DNA of 64,000 nucleotides from Arthrobacter rhombi (GCF_900163545.1 NZ_FUHW01000044.1:1-64000), one strand, 5' to 3'. Shown: positions 8,495 to 17,424, counted from the stretch's first letter. Translations and numbers: made by a program. The notes: generated by a model from the letters alone, not told the origin.

Positions 8495-9229
8495 TCATTC
8501 CCCGCCCAGGCTCGCCCGGGTGAGGGAACCGGAAAGCACGAGGCCCAACGCATCGGCCAGCCGCTGGGCACCCTTATGGTTCACATCGGCGGAGAACTGG
8601 GCGACGAACCCCTCACTGAGGGCATCGTCGGCGGCCACCGCTGCGATATAGGTCCCCAATCCGTGCCGGCGCAGGGAGGGCGCCGTGAGGACCGCCAGAT
8701 CTGCGATGAGACCCTCCCACACCGAATACCCGGCGCCTGCTAGTGGGGCTTGGCCCTCTTCGGAGACGAGGGTGAAGGATTTGTCCTGGTGGGAGAGACG
8801 CACCCCGGCGAGATCGTCACGGGGGCACAACTCCTCGAGCTCGACGGCGGTGGATACCTCATCGGAGACGAGGGTCGTGGTTGATTCCACGATTTCCGGC
8901 GGCTGGTCGGCATGGTACAGCAGCGATTCGCCCAACCCCCTGGCCGACACATCGCCGTGGTCGCGCAGCAGGCCCAGCAGGACCGCTTCGGCCGCCAGCT
9001 CCTCATCCGAGGTCTCGGCGGCGGCCCGGAGTAGCCAGTCGGGACCGCAGAGCACCGACCCGGCACCGAAGCGCAGGAACGTCACCGTTGAGGATTCTTC
9101 GTCGAGGTGGTTGATGCGCAGCGGGGTGTCACCGCCCATCGCCACGGAGGCGAGGGCGGAGTCCTCCATGTTCAGTCGTCGGGCCCACGCCAACGCGATG
9201 ATGGCCAGCGTTCCGGTCTCCAGTTCCAT
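8495..9229 (-). CDS. GNAT-family N-acetyltransferase
   Basis: Protein of 244 residues. The C-terminal half carries a GNAT core with the acetyl-CoA loop SLRRHGLGTYIAAVAADDAL, preceded by AGAGYSVWEGLIADLAVLT and followed by an NHKGAQRLADALGL helix. The N-terminal half is acidic and poorly conserved. Substrate unknown. The ATG at 9229 lies 7 nt after a TAATGT box, suggesting a leaderless start; two upstream in-frame GTG codons (9238, 9235) lie inside or at that box, so they are less likely. Monocistronic, with pfkA upstream on the same strand. Confidence 0.8.
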   Translation of the reverse strand: MELETGTLAIIALAWARRLNMEDSALASVAMGGDTPLRINHLDEESSTVTFLRFGAGSVLCGPDWLLRAAAETSDEELAAEAVLLGLLRDHGDVSARGLGESLLYHADQPPEIVESTTTLVSDEVSTAVELEELCPRDDLAGVRLSHQDKSFTLVSEEGQAPLAGAGYSVWEGLIADLAVLTAPSLRRHGLGTYIAAVAADDALSEGFVAQFSADVNHKGAQRLADALGLVLSGSLTRASLGGE

Positions 9230-9236
9230 GATCACC

Positions 9237-9242
9237 ACATTA
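9237..9242 (-). promoter_or_regulatory. -10 box for leaderless GNAT gene
   Basis: TAATGT on the minus strand, 7 nt before the ATG at 9229. No obvious -35. Confidence 0.4.
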
Positions 9243-9271
9243 CTGATCGCCGGGCCTTCAGTCCCATTGGG

Positions 9272-10300
9272 CTAGCCGAAAAGCAGCGAGGCCTCGTCGT
9301 AGCGTTGTTGCGGAACCCGTTTGAGGTTGTTCAGGGCGGCCTGGAAGGGAACCCGGTGGATGTTGGTGCCGCGCAGGGCCACCATGTTCCCCCAAGCCTT
9401 CTCCTCCACGGCGTCCACCGAGGCCATGCCCAGCCGGGTGGCCAGAACCCTGTCGAAGGCGCTGGGAACGCCACCCCGTTGGATATGTCCGAGGACGGTA
9501 GCCCGGGTTTCGATGCCGGTGTCTGCTTCGATGCGGTAGGCCAACTGGTCGCCGATCCCGCCCAGCCGGGGGCGGCCGACGGAATCGTGGCCGCGATCCG
9601 AGTAGGCCTCTTCAGAGCCTTCGGGGACGAATCCCTCGGCGACGACGACCAGCGGAGCACGCCCGCGGTCCCGGGCCTCGAGGACCCAGGCGTTGATCTG
9701 CTCCATGGTGGTGTGCTGTTCGGGGATGAGGATCGCATGGGCACCAGCGGCCATGCCACAGTGCAGGGCGATCCAGCCCACATGCCGTCCCATGACCTCG
9801 GCCACCATGCAGCGGTGATGGGATTCTCCGGTGGTCCGCAGCCGGTCAATGGCCTCGGTGGCGATGGCGACGGCGGTGTCGAAGCCGAAGGTGTAGTCCG
9901 TGGCGTCGAGGTCGTTGTCGATGGTCTTGGGGACCCCCACGATGTTCAGCCCGGCATCGGTCAGTCGTTTGGCCCCGGCCAGTGTTCCTTCACCGCCGAT
10001 GGCGATCACTGCGTCAATACCGAGCCGGTCCAGGGTCTGCTGGATCCTCTCGGGTCCACCATTTTCCCCATCGAAGGGGTTGGTGCGTGAGGTGCCCAGG
10101 ATGGTGCCGCCCTGTTTGGAGATGCCACGAACGCGTTCGCGCGGCAAATCGACCACATCACCTTCGACGACTCCGCGCCAGCCGTCGAGGAAACCGACGA
10201 ATTCGTGGTGGTGGCTCTTGATGCCGTTCAGGACCGCCCCGCGGATGACGGCGTTCAGCCCCGGGCAGTCTCCGCCGCTAGTCAGGATTCCGATGCGCAT
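9272..10300 (-). CDS. pfkA: 6-phosphofructokinase (group III, probably ATP-dependent)
   Basis: Protein of 342 residues phosphorylating fructose-6-phosphate in glycolysis. MRIGILTSGGD at the N-terminus, the phosphate-binding GGEGT at 102-106, PKTIDND at 124-130, and MGRHVGW/HIQRGG are all visible. Gly105 with Lys125 is the combination reported for ATP-using actinobacterial group III enzymes; PPi-dependent enzymes usually have Asp at the Gly105 position. The ATG at 10300 gives the canonical N-terminus; the frame continues upstream without homology. Upstream of it lies the terminator of the pspC operon. Confidence 0.93.
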   Translation of the reverse strand: MRIGILTSGGDCPGLNAVIRGAVLNGIKSHHHEFVGFLDGWRGVVEGDVVDLPRERVRGISKQGGTILGTSRTNPFDGENGGPERIQQTLDRLGIDAVIAIGGEGTLAGAKRLTDAGLNIVGVPKTIDNDLDATDYTFGFDTAVAIATEAIDRLRTTGESHHRCMVAEVMGRHVGWIALHCGMAAGAHAILIPEQHTTMEQINAWVLEARDRGRAPLVVVAEGFVPEGSEEAYSDRGHDSVGRPRLGGIGDQLAYRIEADTGIETRATVLGHIQRGGVPSAFDRVLATRLGMASVDAVEEKAWGNMVALRGTNIHRVPFQAALNNLKRVPQQRYDEASLLFG

Positions 10301-10434
10301 GGTGATGTGTGTGCTTTCGTCGGGTTCTCGTCCCACTGTGGGACCTTCAGGGGAGCGCGACGTTGAGCTCAACACCTCGATGCTAGCAACTGGCCCATGA
10401 GACGGCCACCACAGCGATGTCGGAACACGTCATA

Positions 10435-10465
10435 CTGCCCTGCCCCGTTCAGCGGGGCAGGGCAG
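10435..10465 (-). terminator. hairpin after the minus-strand PspC operon
   Basis: Perfect 13-bp GC-rich stem (CTGCCCTGCCCCG and its complement) with a 5-nt loop, just 3' of the small PspC gene. There is only a weak U-tract. It separates that operon from pfkA. Confidence 0.6.
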
Positions 10466-10474
10466 CCGGCGACG

Positions 10475-10723
10475 CTACGAGCGGGCCGTTTTGATGATGC
10501 GCTCCAGTGGGATGCTGTCGTCGTGGAAGGGCAGGATGAGCCACAGCACGAGATACAGCGGCACCCCGATGAACGGGAGCAGGAAACTGAGCAGGATGGC
10601 GATCCTGACGATCGTCACATCCCAGCCGGTGGCCTGGGCGATTCCGCCGGCGATGCCGCCGGCCATCCGCTTCGGTCCGCGGCGGAAGCGGATGGCCCGG
10701 AGGGACTGATAAACGGATTCCAT
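10475..10723 (-). CDS. small PspC-domain membrane protein
   Basis: Protein of 82 residues that is essentially one PspC domain: KRMAGGIAGGIAQATGWDVTIVRI at about 18-41 followed by one long or two short membrane helices (42-66). PspC domains sense or transmit envelope stress in phage-shock and Lia-like systems. The ATG at 10723 has AAGGA upstream. It is the last gene of a three-gene minus-strand group with a PspC/toast-rack protein and a small membrane protein, divergent from a PspC-fused sensor kinase, so a role in the same response is inferred. Confidence 0.88.
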   Translation of the reverse strand: MESVYQSLRAIRFRRGPKRMAGGIAGGIAQATGWDVTIVRIAILLSFLLPFIGVPLYLVLWLILPFHDDSIPLERIIKTARS

Positions 10724-10763
10724 GGGGATTCCTTTCGAGGTGTGCTGCTGGACTGTGACGGTA

Positions 10764-11135
10764 TCAGGAGCGGGTGGGGTGTGTCCGGGAGGAACGGCGT
10801 GCGGCCACCAGGCCTCCGCCGATCAACACCAGACCAGCACCGAGGAACAGGATGATGGCCACCGTACTTCCGCTCAGGGTGATGTTGTAGAAGACCGAAA
10901 CCAGGATCAACAGTCCGATGGCCATGACCACGAGCCCGAAGACGAACGTCCCCAACGGCATGCCGTGGTTCTCTGGGGCCATCGGCGGTGCTTCTTCGGC
11001 AGGGACGCCCAGCGGCCCGGTACTGCCGATCGGTGTCGTCGGATGTTCAGGGGGGCCGATGGGACGGGTCGGCTGCTCCGGCTGAGATTCTTCCGGGCCC
11101 TGTTCGGGCTCATGTCCGGTACTGGGATCGCTCAT
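10764..11135 (-). CDS. two-helix membrane protein of the PspC locus
   Basis: Protein of 123 residues. The N-terminal 58 are Pro/Glu/Gly-rich and probably disordered, with a repeated PTRPIG/PTTPIG element. Two hydrophobic helices (about 59-82 and 89-112) and a basic C-terminus follow. No named family recognised. Its ATG overlaps the stop of the upstream PspC/toast-rack gene (ATGA), so it is translationally coupled to it and likely works with it in the membrane. Confidence 0.8.
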   Translation of the reverse strand: MSDPSTGHEPEQGPEESQPEQPTRPIGPPEHPTTPIGSTGPLGVPAEEAPPMAPENHGMPLGTFVFGLVVMAIGLLILVSVFYNITLSGSTVAIILFLGAGLVLIGGGLVAARRSSRTHPTRS

Positions 11136-12406
11136 GGTGTGACCTCCTTGGAGGTGATGTCGATGGAATTGAAGGCCCCGTCGATGTCGAGGTGCAGGAC
11201 CGGGCCATCGGCTTCTGGGTTGATGTTGATGGTGTCTCCACTGGCAATCCCCGAGTATTTTCGGACCCCCTCGCCGTCAGGTACCTGCAGCGAGTAGAAG
11301 GCTGAGTCGGCGGTGATTTTCACCGGGAGGTTGTCCGGAACGATGACCTTCAGGCTGCTGAAGACGTTGTTCACCTTCAGTTTCGTGTCCTCCGTCATGT
11401 CCTGCCCGTACCGACTCAGGTCAAGGGTTCCGTTGTTGAAGACGTAGGTGTATTCGTTGCCGGAGCGCTGCACGACTGGTCCAGGCCAGCTGGTGCTCGG
11501 AGCGTATTGGGTGCCGATTCCGCCGACCAGGAGGGTGGGGACGAGCAGCGCGATCGTGAATCCGGTCAGGGCCCCGCCACGCAACGAGCGCAGGGCGGCG
11601 CCGACCAGGCCGGCGCCTAGTACCGTCAGTGCGGCAGCCAGAGCCACTGTGACCTCGCGGCCGCCGTAGTCCAAGATCCCCTCCATCGCGGTGAGGATGA
11701 TGGCCCCGGCCACCAGAACGGCCACGCCCAGCAAGATCGCGACATGGTGACCCGGAATGGCTGGGCGGACCCGGGATGGCCGGGGCTGGCGGTTCTTGGC
11801 CGTGGGGGCCTTTCCCGGGTGGGTGATGCCCGTATTCATTTCGGAGTCCGCACCCGCGCCAGCCTGAGGAGTCGCAGCGGACCTGGAGGGGCCCTGGGTG
11901 GGGTCCGTACCGGGCGCAGGCTGGCCCGGGACGCCGTCGGCCGGGAGGCCCTGATGATCCAGACGCTTCTGTCGACGCGACGACCGTGTGGAGAAGAACC
12001 AGATGATGGCCCCCACCCAAACGGCGGTCCAGATGAGGCTGCTCCACCACGAATCGCTGGTGTCGAAGCGCCATCCGCCCAAGAAGGAGGGCCCGTTGAC
12101 CAGTCCGATGACCACGAAGATCAGCGCTCCGGTCATCCCGCTGCTCCACTGCCCGCGTCCTGCCTGCTGGAGGTGGATACCTCCATCGGGGCCCGGCAGC
12201 AGGGCCCACGCCAACCCATATAGCAGGAGCCCGACTCCGGAGAAGATGACGACGATCAGCAGCAGGCCGCGGGCCAGGGCTGGGTCGATGCCGAAGCGCC
12301 GCGCCAGGCCCGAGGAGACGCCACCAATCCAGTGATGTTCACCGCGCTCGACGCCCAGCCCCCGGAGCCAACGGAAGAAGGAATTTTCTACAGGTGCGTG
12401 ATTCAT
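11132..12406 (-). CDS. PspC-domain protein with C-terminal toast-rack (LiaF-like) domain
   Basis: Protein of 424 residues. A PspC domain occupies about 20-75 (GGVSSGLARRFGIDPALARG then a helix). Two more membrane helices lie near 88-137, a Pro/Ala/Gln-rich linker spans about 140-215, and three helices lie near 222-297. A C-terminal beta-rich domain (310-424), with NNVFSSLKVIVPDNLPVKIT, resembles the LiaF/DUF2154 toast-rack fold. The ATG at 12406 has AAGGA upstream; the reading frame stays open a further 800 nt into the divergent kinase gene, but only as a GC-rich shadow. It is divergent by 124 nt from the PspC-kinase gene. Confidence 0.85.
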   Translation of the reverse strand: MNHAPVENSFFRWLRGLGVERGEHHWIGGVSSGLARRFGIDPALARGLLLIVVIFSGVGLLLYGLAWALLPGPDGGIHLQQAGRGQWSSGMTGALIFVVIGLVNGPSFLGGWRFDTSDSWWSSLIWTAVWVGAIIWFFSTRSSRRQKRLDHQGLPADGVPGQPAPGTDPTQGPSRSAATPQAGAGADSEMNTGITHPGKAPTAKNRQPRPSRVRPAIPGHHVAILLGVAVLVAGAIILTAMEGILDYGGREVTVALAAALTVLGAGLVGAALRSLRGGALTGFTIALLVPTLLVGGIGTQYAPSTSWPGPVVQRSGNEYTYVFNNGTLDLSRYGQDMTEDTKLKVNNVFSSLKVIVPDNLPVKITADSAFYSLQVPDGEGVRKYSGIASGDTININPEADGPVLHLDIDGAFNSIDITSKEVTP

Positions 12407-12530
12407 GTTTTCATCCTTGCCTGTTAGGGCTCCTGCCACCATCGGGGTCTGCCCTGAACGGCCCCTGATCCTTCCCCCGATTCCCCTGAGTGGGACCAGC
12501 GAACGGTCCGGGGCATGTTTGTATGGGGTC
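12407..12530. promoter_or_regulatory. divergent promoter region of the PspC locus
   Basis: 124 nt between the divergent PspC/toast-rack and PspC-kinase genes. It should hold both promoters and probably sites for the NarL-type regulator encoded downstream. I could not pick a convincing operator by eye. Confidence 0.35.
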
Positions 12531-13859
12531 ATGACCGAAACGCGCAGCCGCCCGCCCCTGTTGCGTGCTGAACCTCGCGTGCTGGGCGGAGTCTGCGCCG
12601 GATTGGCGGTCCACCTGGAGTACCCGGTGCGCAATATCCGGTTCGGGATGGCTCTGCTGACCCTCTTCGCGGGTGCCGGGATTGTCCTGTATGGCTGGCT
12701 GTGGGTCATGGTCCCCTCACGGGAGGACGCCCTCGAGGATGCCGAACGCTCCCGTGCCGGGGCGCCGATCTCGTTGGCCACCGACACCGGGGGCTTCCTC
12801 GGGACCGGGGCAGGAGGGGAACAGCAGGCTACCGGCGATCCTGGCACCCCGCAGGGGACCGGTGCCTGGCTGCACTGGCGTCTAGGCGGCCTGGCAGGCC
12901 GCCAGGTCCTGGCCGGGGCCGGGCTGCTGTTGCTGAGCCTGTTGCTCTTCGCCCAGATGCAGGGCCTGCCGGTGGCGTGGGGGCTCATCTGGCCTGCCGT
13001 GCTGATTATCGCCGGTGCCGTTCTGGCCTGGCTGCAGCTCGACGGAGTCCGCCGGCAAGGTTTACGCAAGGCCGCCGGGGCCGAGCGGGCAGCAGGAGTG
13101 GTGCGCTTGGTGGGCGGTGTTGCCCTCGTCGTGCTGGGACTGATCTTCCTGGTCTCCGGCGCCGTCAGCCTGGACGCGTTGTGGAACGGGGTCTTCGTCG
13201 CGGTCATCGTCCTGGCTGGGGTGTTGCTGGTCCTCGCCCCGTGGGGCCTGAGGTTCTGGAGGGACTATGAATCCGAACGGGCGAGTCGGGTCCGAATCGG
13301 GGAACGAGCAGAAATTGCCGCACATCTCCACGATTCGGTCCTGCAAACCCTGGCCCTGATCCAGATGCGCGCCGGAGACGAGGCCCAAGTACTCCGGCTA
13401 GCCAGGGCCCAGGAACGGGAGTTGCGTCAATGGCTCTACCGGGACACCCCGCGGGCGGAGGGCGGTATCTGTGAGGACATCCGCGTCGAAGCTGCCCGGC
13501 TAGAGGAGTCCCATGACGCGGTGATCGACGTCGTCGCCGTGGGGGACCTCGAAGGTCTCGAAGGGCACGATGCCGTGGTGCAAGCGGCACGCGAGGCCAT
13601 GCTCAATGCTGCCAAACATGCCGGGGGGACGGTTGCCGTCTATGTGGAGGCCTCGCCGAGAAGGGTCGATGTCTTCATCCGTGATCGCGGACCCGGCTTC
13701 GATCCAGAGGATCTGGAACAGGACCGGCTGGGGGTGCGGGAATCAATTATCGGCCGGATGCAACGCAACGGAGGTACCGCCACGATTTCCAGCACGACCG
13801 GGGGCACCGAAGTGCACCTGGCCATAAAGCACGAACCGATGGAGGAGCAGAACCGGTGA
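12531..13859 (+). CDS. PspC-fused sensor histidine kinase (HisKA_3 type)
   Basis: Protein of 442 residues. An N-terminal PspC domain (about 9-65, PRVLGGVCAGLAVHLEYPVRN) precedes three or four further membrane helices (about 122-235). The kinase core has a NarX/LiaS-type H-box IAAHLHDSVLQTL with phosphoacceptor His267. The ATPase has an N-box AREAMLNAAKHA and a G-box DRGPGFDP. It should autophosphorylate and pass phosphate to the regulator encoded by the overlapping next gene. Start at ATG 12531. The fused PspC suggests that it senses envelope state directly or pairs with the PspC proteins across the divergent promoter. Confidence 0.92.
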   Translation: MTETRSRPPLLRAEPRVLGGVCAGLAVHLEYPVRNIRFGMALLTLFAGAGIVLYGWLWVMVPSREDALEDAERSRAGAPISLATDTGGFLGTGAGGEQQATGDPGTPQGTGAWLHWRLGGLAGRQVLAGAGLLLLSLLLFAQMQGLPVAWGLIWPAVLIIAGAVLAWLQLDGVRRQGLRKAAGAERAAGVVRLVGGVALVVLGLIFLVSGAVSLDALWNGVFVAVIVLAGVLLVLAPWGLRFWRDYESERASRVRIGERAEIAAHLHDSVLQTLALIQMRAGDEAQVLRLARAQERELRQWLYRDTPRAEGGICEDIRVEAARLEESHDAVIDVVAVGDLEGLEGHDAVVQAAREAMLNAAKHAGGTVAVYVEASPRRVDVFIRDRGPGFDPEDLEQDRLGVRESIIGRMQRNGGTATISSTTGGTEVHLAIKHEPMEEQNR

Positions 13860-14530
13860 ATACCCTCGAACCGACAGCGGCAGCTCGGCAGATCAGTGTC
13901 GTGGTGGTCGATGACCACGCGATCTTCCGTTCCGGGTTGAAATCCGATCTGGACGATCGGCTGCGGGTGGTCGGCGAGGCCGCCACCGTGGAAGAGGCCA
14001 TCCGGACCGTCAGCGAGCGACGTCCAGACGTCGTCCTCCTCGATGTGCACCTGCCCGGCGGCCGTGGGGGCGGAGGTGCGGAAGTCTTGGCGGGATGCTC
14101 AGAACTACTCGGCGACGTGCGTTTCCTGGCCCTCAGCGTCTCCGATGCGGCCGAAGACGTCGTGACCGTCATCCGGGCAGGGGCCCGCGGCTACGTGACC
14201 AAATCGATTTCCGGTGCCGAGATCTCCGACGCCGTGATCCGGGTTTCGGCAGGAGACGCGGTGTTCTCCCCGCGACTGGCTGGCTTCGTTCTGGACGCCT
14301 TCGGCACCCAGGCCGGCGTCAGCGCCGAGGACGAACTGGACCTGCTGTCCGACCGGGAGCTGGAGGTGATGCGACTCATCGCCCGGGGATACACCTATAA
14401 GGAAGTGGCCAAGGAACTATTCATCTCCGTGAAGACCGTGGAAACCCACGTCTCCAAGGTCCTGCGGAAGCTGCAGTTGTCCAACCGTCACGAACTCACC
14501 CGATGGGCCGTGGACCGCCGGATTCTCTGA
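13856..14530 (+). CDS. NarL/FixJ-family response regulator
   Basis: Protein of 224 residues. The receiver domain has acidic VVDDHAIFRSGL, phosphoacceptor Asp63 in VVLLDVHLPGG, the switch Ser in ALSVSD and Lys in GYVTKS. A C-terminal LuxR-type helix-turn-helix follows (LSDRELEVMRLIARGYTYKE onward). An unusual glycine-rich insertion, GGRGGGG, follows the phospho-site loop. The GTG start overlaps the kinase stop (GTGA) and has GGAG upstream, so the pair is translationally coupled. It probably controls the divergent PspC operon. Confidence 0.93.
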   Translation: MNTLEPTAAARQISVVVVDDHAIFRSGLKSDLDDRLRVVGEAATVEEAIRTVSERRPDVVLLDVHLPGGRGGGGAEVLAGCSELLGDVRFLALSVSDAAEDVVTVIRAGARGYVTKSISGAEISDAVIRVSAGDAVFSPRLAGFVLDAFGTQAGVSAEDELDLLSDRELEVMRLIARGYTYKEVAKELFISVKTVETHVSKVLRKLQLSNRHELTRWAVDRRIL

Positions 14531-14566
14531 TCCTGGGCTCCACGGCCCGCCCGGGGACCGGTGCAC

Positions 14567-15766
14567 CTAGGCGGCGCGGCCCAGGAGGGTGGCGATCCGA
14601 CCGATGCCTTCGGCCAGATCGTCATCACCGAGCGCGTAGGACAAGCGCAGGAAACCCGAGGGACCAAAGGCCTCGCCGGGGACCACGGCCACCTCGGCCT
14701 TTTCCAGGATCAAGGCGGCCAACTCGGCAGATGTCTGCGGGCGGACGCCGTCAATCTCCCGGCCCAAAAGACCGCGGACATCGGCGTAGACGTAGAAGGC
14801 GCCCTTCGGGGTGGGGCATTCCACCCCGTCGATGGCATTCAGCCCAGCAACGATGGCCTTGCGCCGACGGTCGAAGGCAGTCCGCATCTCATCCACGGCA
14901 TCCAACGGGCCAGCGACGGCAGCCAAAGCTGCCATCTGGGGGACGTTGGCGACGTTCGACGTCGCATGGGACTGCAGGTTGGTGGCCGCCTTGATGACAT
15001 CCGAGGGGCCGATCATCCAGCCCACCCGCCAACCGGTCATCGCATAGGTCTTGGCCACGCCGTTGAGGATGACGACCCGGTCACCTAATTCCGGGGCTGC
15101 GGTGGCGATCGAGGTGAACTTCGCGTCGTCGTAGGTCAGATGTTCGTAGATCTCGTCGGTGACGACCCATAGGCCCTTCGCCGCGGCCCACCGGCCGATT
15201 TCGGCGACCATCTCCGGAGGGTAGACGGCGCCGGTCGGGTTGGAGGGGGAAACGAAGACCAGGATCTTGGTGCGCTCGGTCAGCGCTGCCTCGAGCTGCT
15301 CGGTTGTCACCAAGTACCCCTGCTCGGGACCTGCGAAGACCTCCACCGGCACGCCGCCCGCCAAGCGGATCGCCTCGGGGTAGGTCGTCCAATAGGGGGT
15401 GGGGACGATGACTTCGTCGCCAGGATCCAACAGGGTCGCAAACGTGTTGTACACCGCCTGCTTGCCACCATTGGTGACCAAGACCTGGGAGTCCTCCACG
15501 GCATAGCCCGAATCCCGCAGGGTTTTGGCTGCTATGGCTGCCTTCAATTCCGGCAGGCCCGAGGCGGGGGAATAGCGGTGGAATCGTGGGTTGCGGGCCG
15601 CTTCGATCGCGGCCTCCACAACATAGTCGGGCGTCGGGAAATCGGGTTCGCCGGCACCGAACCCGATGACGGGACGCCCGGCGGCCTTAAGCGCCTTGGC
15701 CTTGGCGTCCACGGCGAGCGTGGCTGATTCGGCGATCGATCCGATGCGTCGGGAAATGCGTGACAT
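14567..15766 (-). CDS. aspC: PLP-dependent aspartate aminotransferase (class I)
   Basis: Protein of 399 residues of the class I/II aminotransferase family, probably aspartate transaminase. N-terminal [13 protein letters not shown], the cofactor-contacting NPTGAVYP and the Schiff-base Lys239 in [16 protein letters not shown] are all visible, as is the C-terminal Arg in GFLRLSYA. The ATG at 15766 has AGGA upstream; the frame extends further 5' without family similarity. It faces away from the tRNA-Trp-secE-nusG group, an arrangement frequent in Micrococcaceae. Exact amino-acid specificity is inferred. Confidence 0.9.
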   Translation of the reverse strand: MSRISRRIGSIAESATLAVDAKAKALKAAGRPVIGFGAGEPDFPTPDYVVEAAIEAARNPRFHRYSPASGLPELKAAIAAKTLRDSGYAVEDSQVLVTNGGKQAVYNTFATLLDPGDEVIVPTPYWTTYPEAIRLAGGVPVEVFAGPEQGYLVTTEQLEAALTERTKILVFVSPSNPTGAVYPPEMVAEIGRWAAAKGLWVVTDEIYEHLTYDDAKFTSIATAAPELGDRVVILNGVAKTYAMTGWRVGWMIGPSDVIKAATNLQSHATSNVANVPQMAALAAVAGPLDAVDEMRTAFDRRRKAIVAGLNAIDGVECPTPKGAFYVYADVRGLLGREIDGVRPQTSAELAALILEKAEVAVVPGEAFGPSGFLRLSYALGDDDLAEGIGRIATLLGRAA

Positions 15767-15900
15767 GGGTTCGCTTCCTGGGGTCGAGGGCGTGGGGCCT
15801 AGCTGATTCCAGCTTAGCCGCGCTCCGCCGGGCGGCACAGAATGCGTCAGCAGGCCCATGGAAGTCAGGCCAAGACAGTCGGTCCGCGACGTCGATCCGG

Positions 15901-15930
15901 TTCGACTTGTGGGTGGTCAATGCGTAGACT
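15901..15930 (+). promoter_or_regulatory. candidate promoter of tRNA-Trp/secE region
   Basis: TTCGAC, an 18-nt spacer, then TAGACT (15925-15930), about 76 nt upstream of tRNA-Trp. The same TAGACT -10 recurs at several genes in the window. Confidence 0.5.
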
Positions 15931-16006
15931 GTTCCCTCGGTGTTGGATTACGCCTCGACGCGGTGTGCTTGAAGGGCAACCACGGCGGGACGGACGACCA
16001 ATCCGA

Positions 16007-16079
16007 AGGGTAGTGGCGCAATTGGTAGCGCAGCGGTCTCCAAAACCGCAGGTTGCAGGTTCGAGTCCTGTCTGCCCTG
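16007..16079 (+). tRNA. trnW: tRNA-Trp (anticodon CCA)
   Basis: 73-nt cloverleaf. Acceptor AGGGTAG (16007-16013) pairs with CTGCCCT (16072-16078), discriminator G16079. The anticodon stem GCGGT/ACCGC (16033-16037, 16045-16049) carries the loop CTCCAAA with anticodon CCA at 16040-16042. The T-arm reads GCAGG-TTCGAGT-CCTGT. CCA is not encoded. It lies directly upstream of secE, as in many actinobacteria. Confidence 0.97.
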
Positions 16080-16203
16080 CGCAGTGGCAACCCACATCTT
16101 GGATGTGGGGGGTCGGCGAAATCCACGTCACGGTGTGTTGCGGCCGACAGGCCGCGGTACACCGTGATTGTTTCAAGATGCGAAGAACTCGAATCGAGGC
16201 ACA

Positions 16204-16470
16204 GTGACCGAAGCAACAACGGGACGCTCCACGGGCTCCCCCCGAGGCGGCAAGCCCGCCAAGGGCGGTTTCTTTGCGCGTATCGCCTTGTTCTTCCGCC
16301 AGGTCATTTCCGAGCTGAAGAAGGTCGTCACCCCGACCCGTAGCGAGTTGGTGAACTACACGCTGACCGTTCTGGGTTTCGTGATCCTGGTGATGCTGAT
16401 CGTTAGCGGGCTGGACCTGTTGTTCGGAAACGGCGCGATCCTGGTCTTCACCAACCCACCGGAGCAGTAG
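16204..16470 (+). CDS. secE: preprotein translocase subunit SecE
   Basis: Protein of 88 residues. A basic Gly/Pro-rich N-terminus is followed by the amphipathic segment FFRQVISELKKVVTPTRSEL and one membrane helix (about 52-76), the standard single-span SecE architecture. It clamps SecY in the translocon. The GTG at 16204 has a GAGG ribosome-binding site. nusG follows after 97 nt, the nearly universal secE-nusG order. That gap contains an imperfect hairpin near 16475-16505. Confidence 0.95.
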   Translation: MTEATTGRSTGSPRGGKPAKGGFFARIALFFRQVISELKKVVTPTRSELVNYTLTVLGFVILVMLIVSGLDLLFGNGAILVFTNPPEQ

Positions 16471-16567
16471 CGGCTGCCGACGCCCCCGAAGAGGGCGATG
16501 TCGGTATCCCTCGGCCCAGCCACGATGAAATGTTCTGGTTTACCAGTCAAAGAAAGCAGGAACCGCA

Positions 16568-17407
16568 GTGTCCGAGCAGGAACTCGAACCGCAGGCCAAC
16601 GACGACGCCGTTGAGCAGGCAACCGAGGCCGACGCCGTAGAGGCGCCGGTCGATTCCGTCGTTTCGGAACAGACCCCGGCCGCCGAGGCGTCCGAGGAAA
16701 CCGCGGACGACGCCTCCAACGCCGATGAATCCACCGCCACGGGCGAGGACGAAGCAGCAGGGGCTCCCGAACTGTCCCCCGAGGAGGCCGTTGCGGCCGC
16801 CAAGGAGGAATACCGGACCAAGCTGCGCCGCCAGCCCGGTGACTGGTACGTCATCCACTCCTACGCCGGTTATGAGAACCGTGTGAAGGTGAACCTGGAG
16901 ACCCGCGCCCAGACCCTGGGCATGGAGGATTTCATCTATGAAATCCAGGTCCCCATGGAAGAGGTCGTGGAAATCAAGAACACGACCCGGAAGATCGTTC
17001 GCCGCGTGCGCATCCCCGGCTACGTCCTGGTGCGCATGGAGCTGACCGACGAATCGTGGGGCACCGTACGTCACACCCCCGGTGTCACAGGTTTCGTGGG
17101 CAACGCCCATGACCCGACACCGCTGAGCCTCGACGAGGTGTTCTCCATGCTCGAGCACACCATCGTGACCGAGGAACCCGCACAGGAAGGCGGCTCCTCG
17201 AAGCCGGGGCGCGCCCCGATCACCGAGGTCAATGTCGACTTCACCGTGGGGGAGTCCGTGACCGTCAACGATGGTCCGTTCGAAACCCTCCCGGCAACGA
17301 TCAGCGAGATCAAGCTCGAATCCCAGCAACTCGTGGTCCTCGTGTCGATCTTCGAACGCGAGACCCCGGTGACGCTGTCGTTCAGCCAGGTCACGAAGAT
17401 CCAGTAG
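16568..17407 (+). CDS. nusG: transcription termination/antitermination factor NusG
   Basis: Protein of 279 residues, longer than the E. coli protein (about 180). The extra part is an acidic Ala/Glu/Asp-rich N-terminal tail of about 85 residues, typical of actinobacteria. The NGN domain starts at [19 protein letters not shown]; the C-terminal KOW domain holds [13 protein letters not shown]. An internal acidic insertion ([11 protein letters not shown]) separates the two. NusG binds RNA polymerase and links it to Rho or the ribosome. GTG start with AGGA upstream. Upstream of rplK in the usual order. Confidence 0.96.
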   Translation: MSEQELEPQANDDAVEQATEADAVEAPVDSVVSEQTPAAEASEETADDASNADESTATGEDEAAGAPELSPEEAVAAAKEEYRTKLRRQPGDWYVIHSYAGYENRVKVNLETRAQTLGMEDFIYEIQVPMEEVVEIKNTTRKIVRRVRIPGYVLVRMELTDESWGTVRHTPGVTGFVGNAHDPTPLSLDEVFSMLEHTIVTEEPAQEGGSSKPGRAPITEVNVDFTVGESVTVNDGPFETLPATISEIKLESQQLVVLVSIFERETPVTLSFSQVTKIQ

Positions 17408-17424
17408 GGATCACCGAAGACTTC

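Noticed and set aside
9272..10300. Reading the phosphofructokinase as pyrophosphate-dependent because of PKTIDND
   Set aside because: Gly105 is retained, which fits ATP-using group III enzymes.
12407..13207. Extension of the PspC/toast-rack frame by 267 codons into the kinase gene
   Set aside because: The extension is Pro/Ser/Arg-rich shadow sequence; the ATG at 12406 has a proper ribosome-binding site and a normal PspC N-terminus.
16475..16505. secE-nusG gap hairpin as a terminator
   Set aside because: Imperfect stem with no U-tract, and secE-nusG are normally cotranscribed; left as a minor note under secE.
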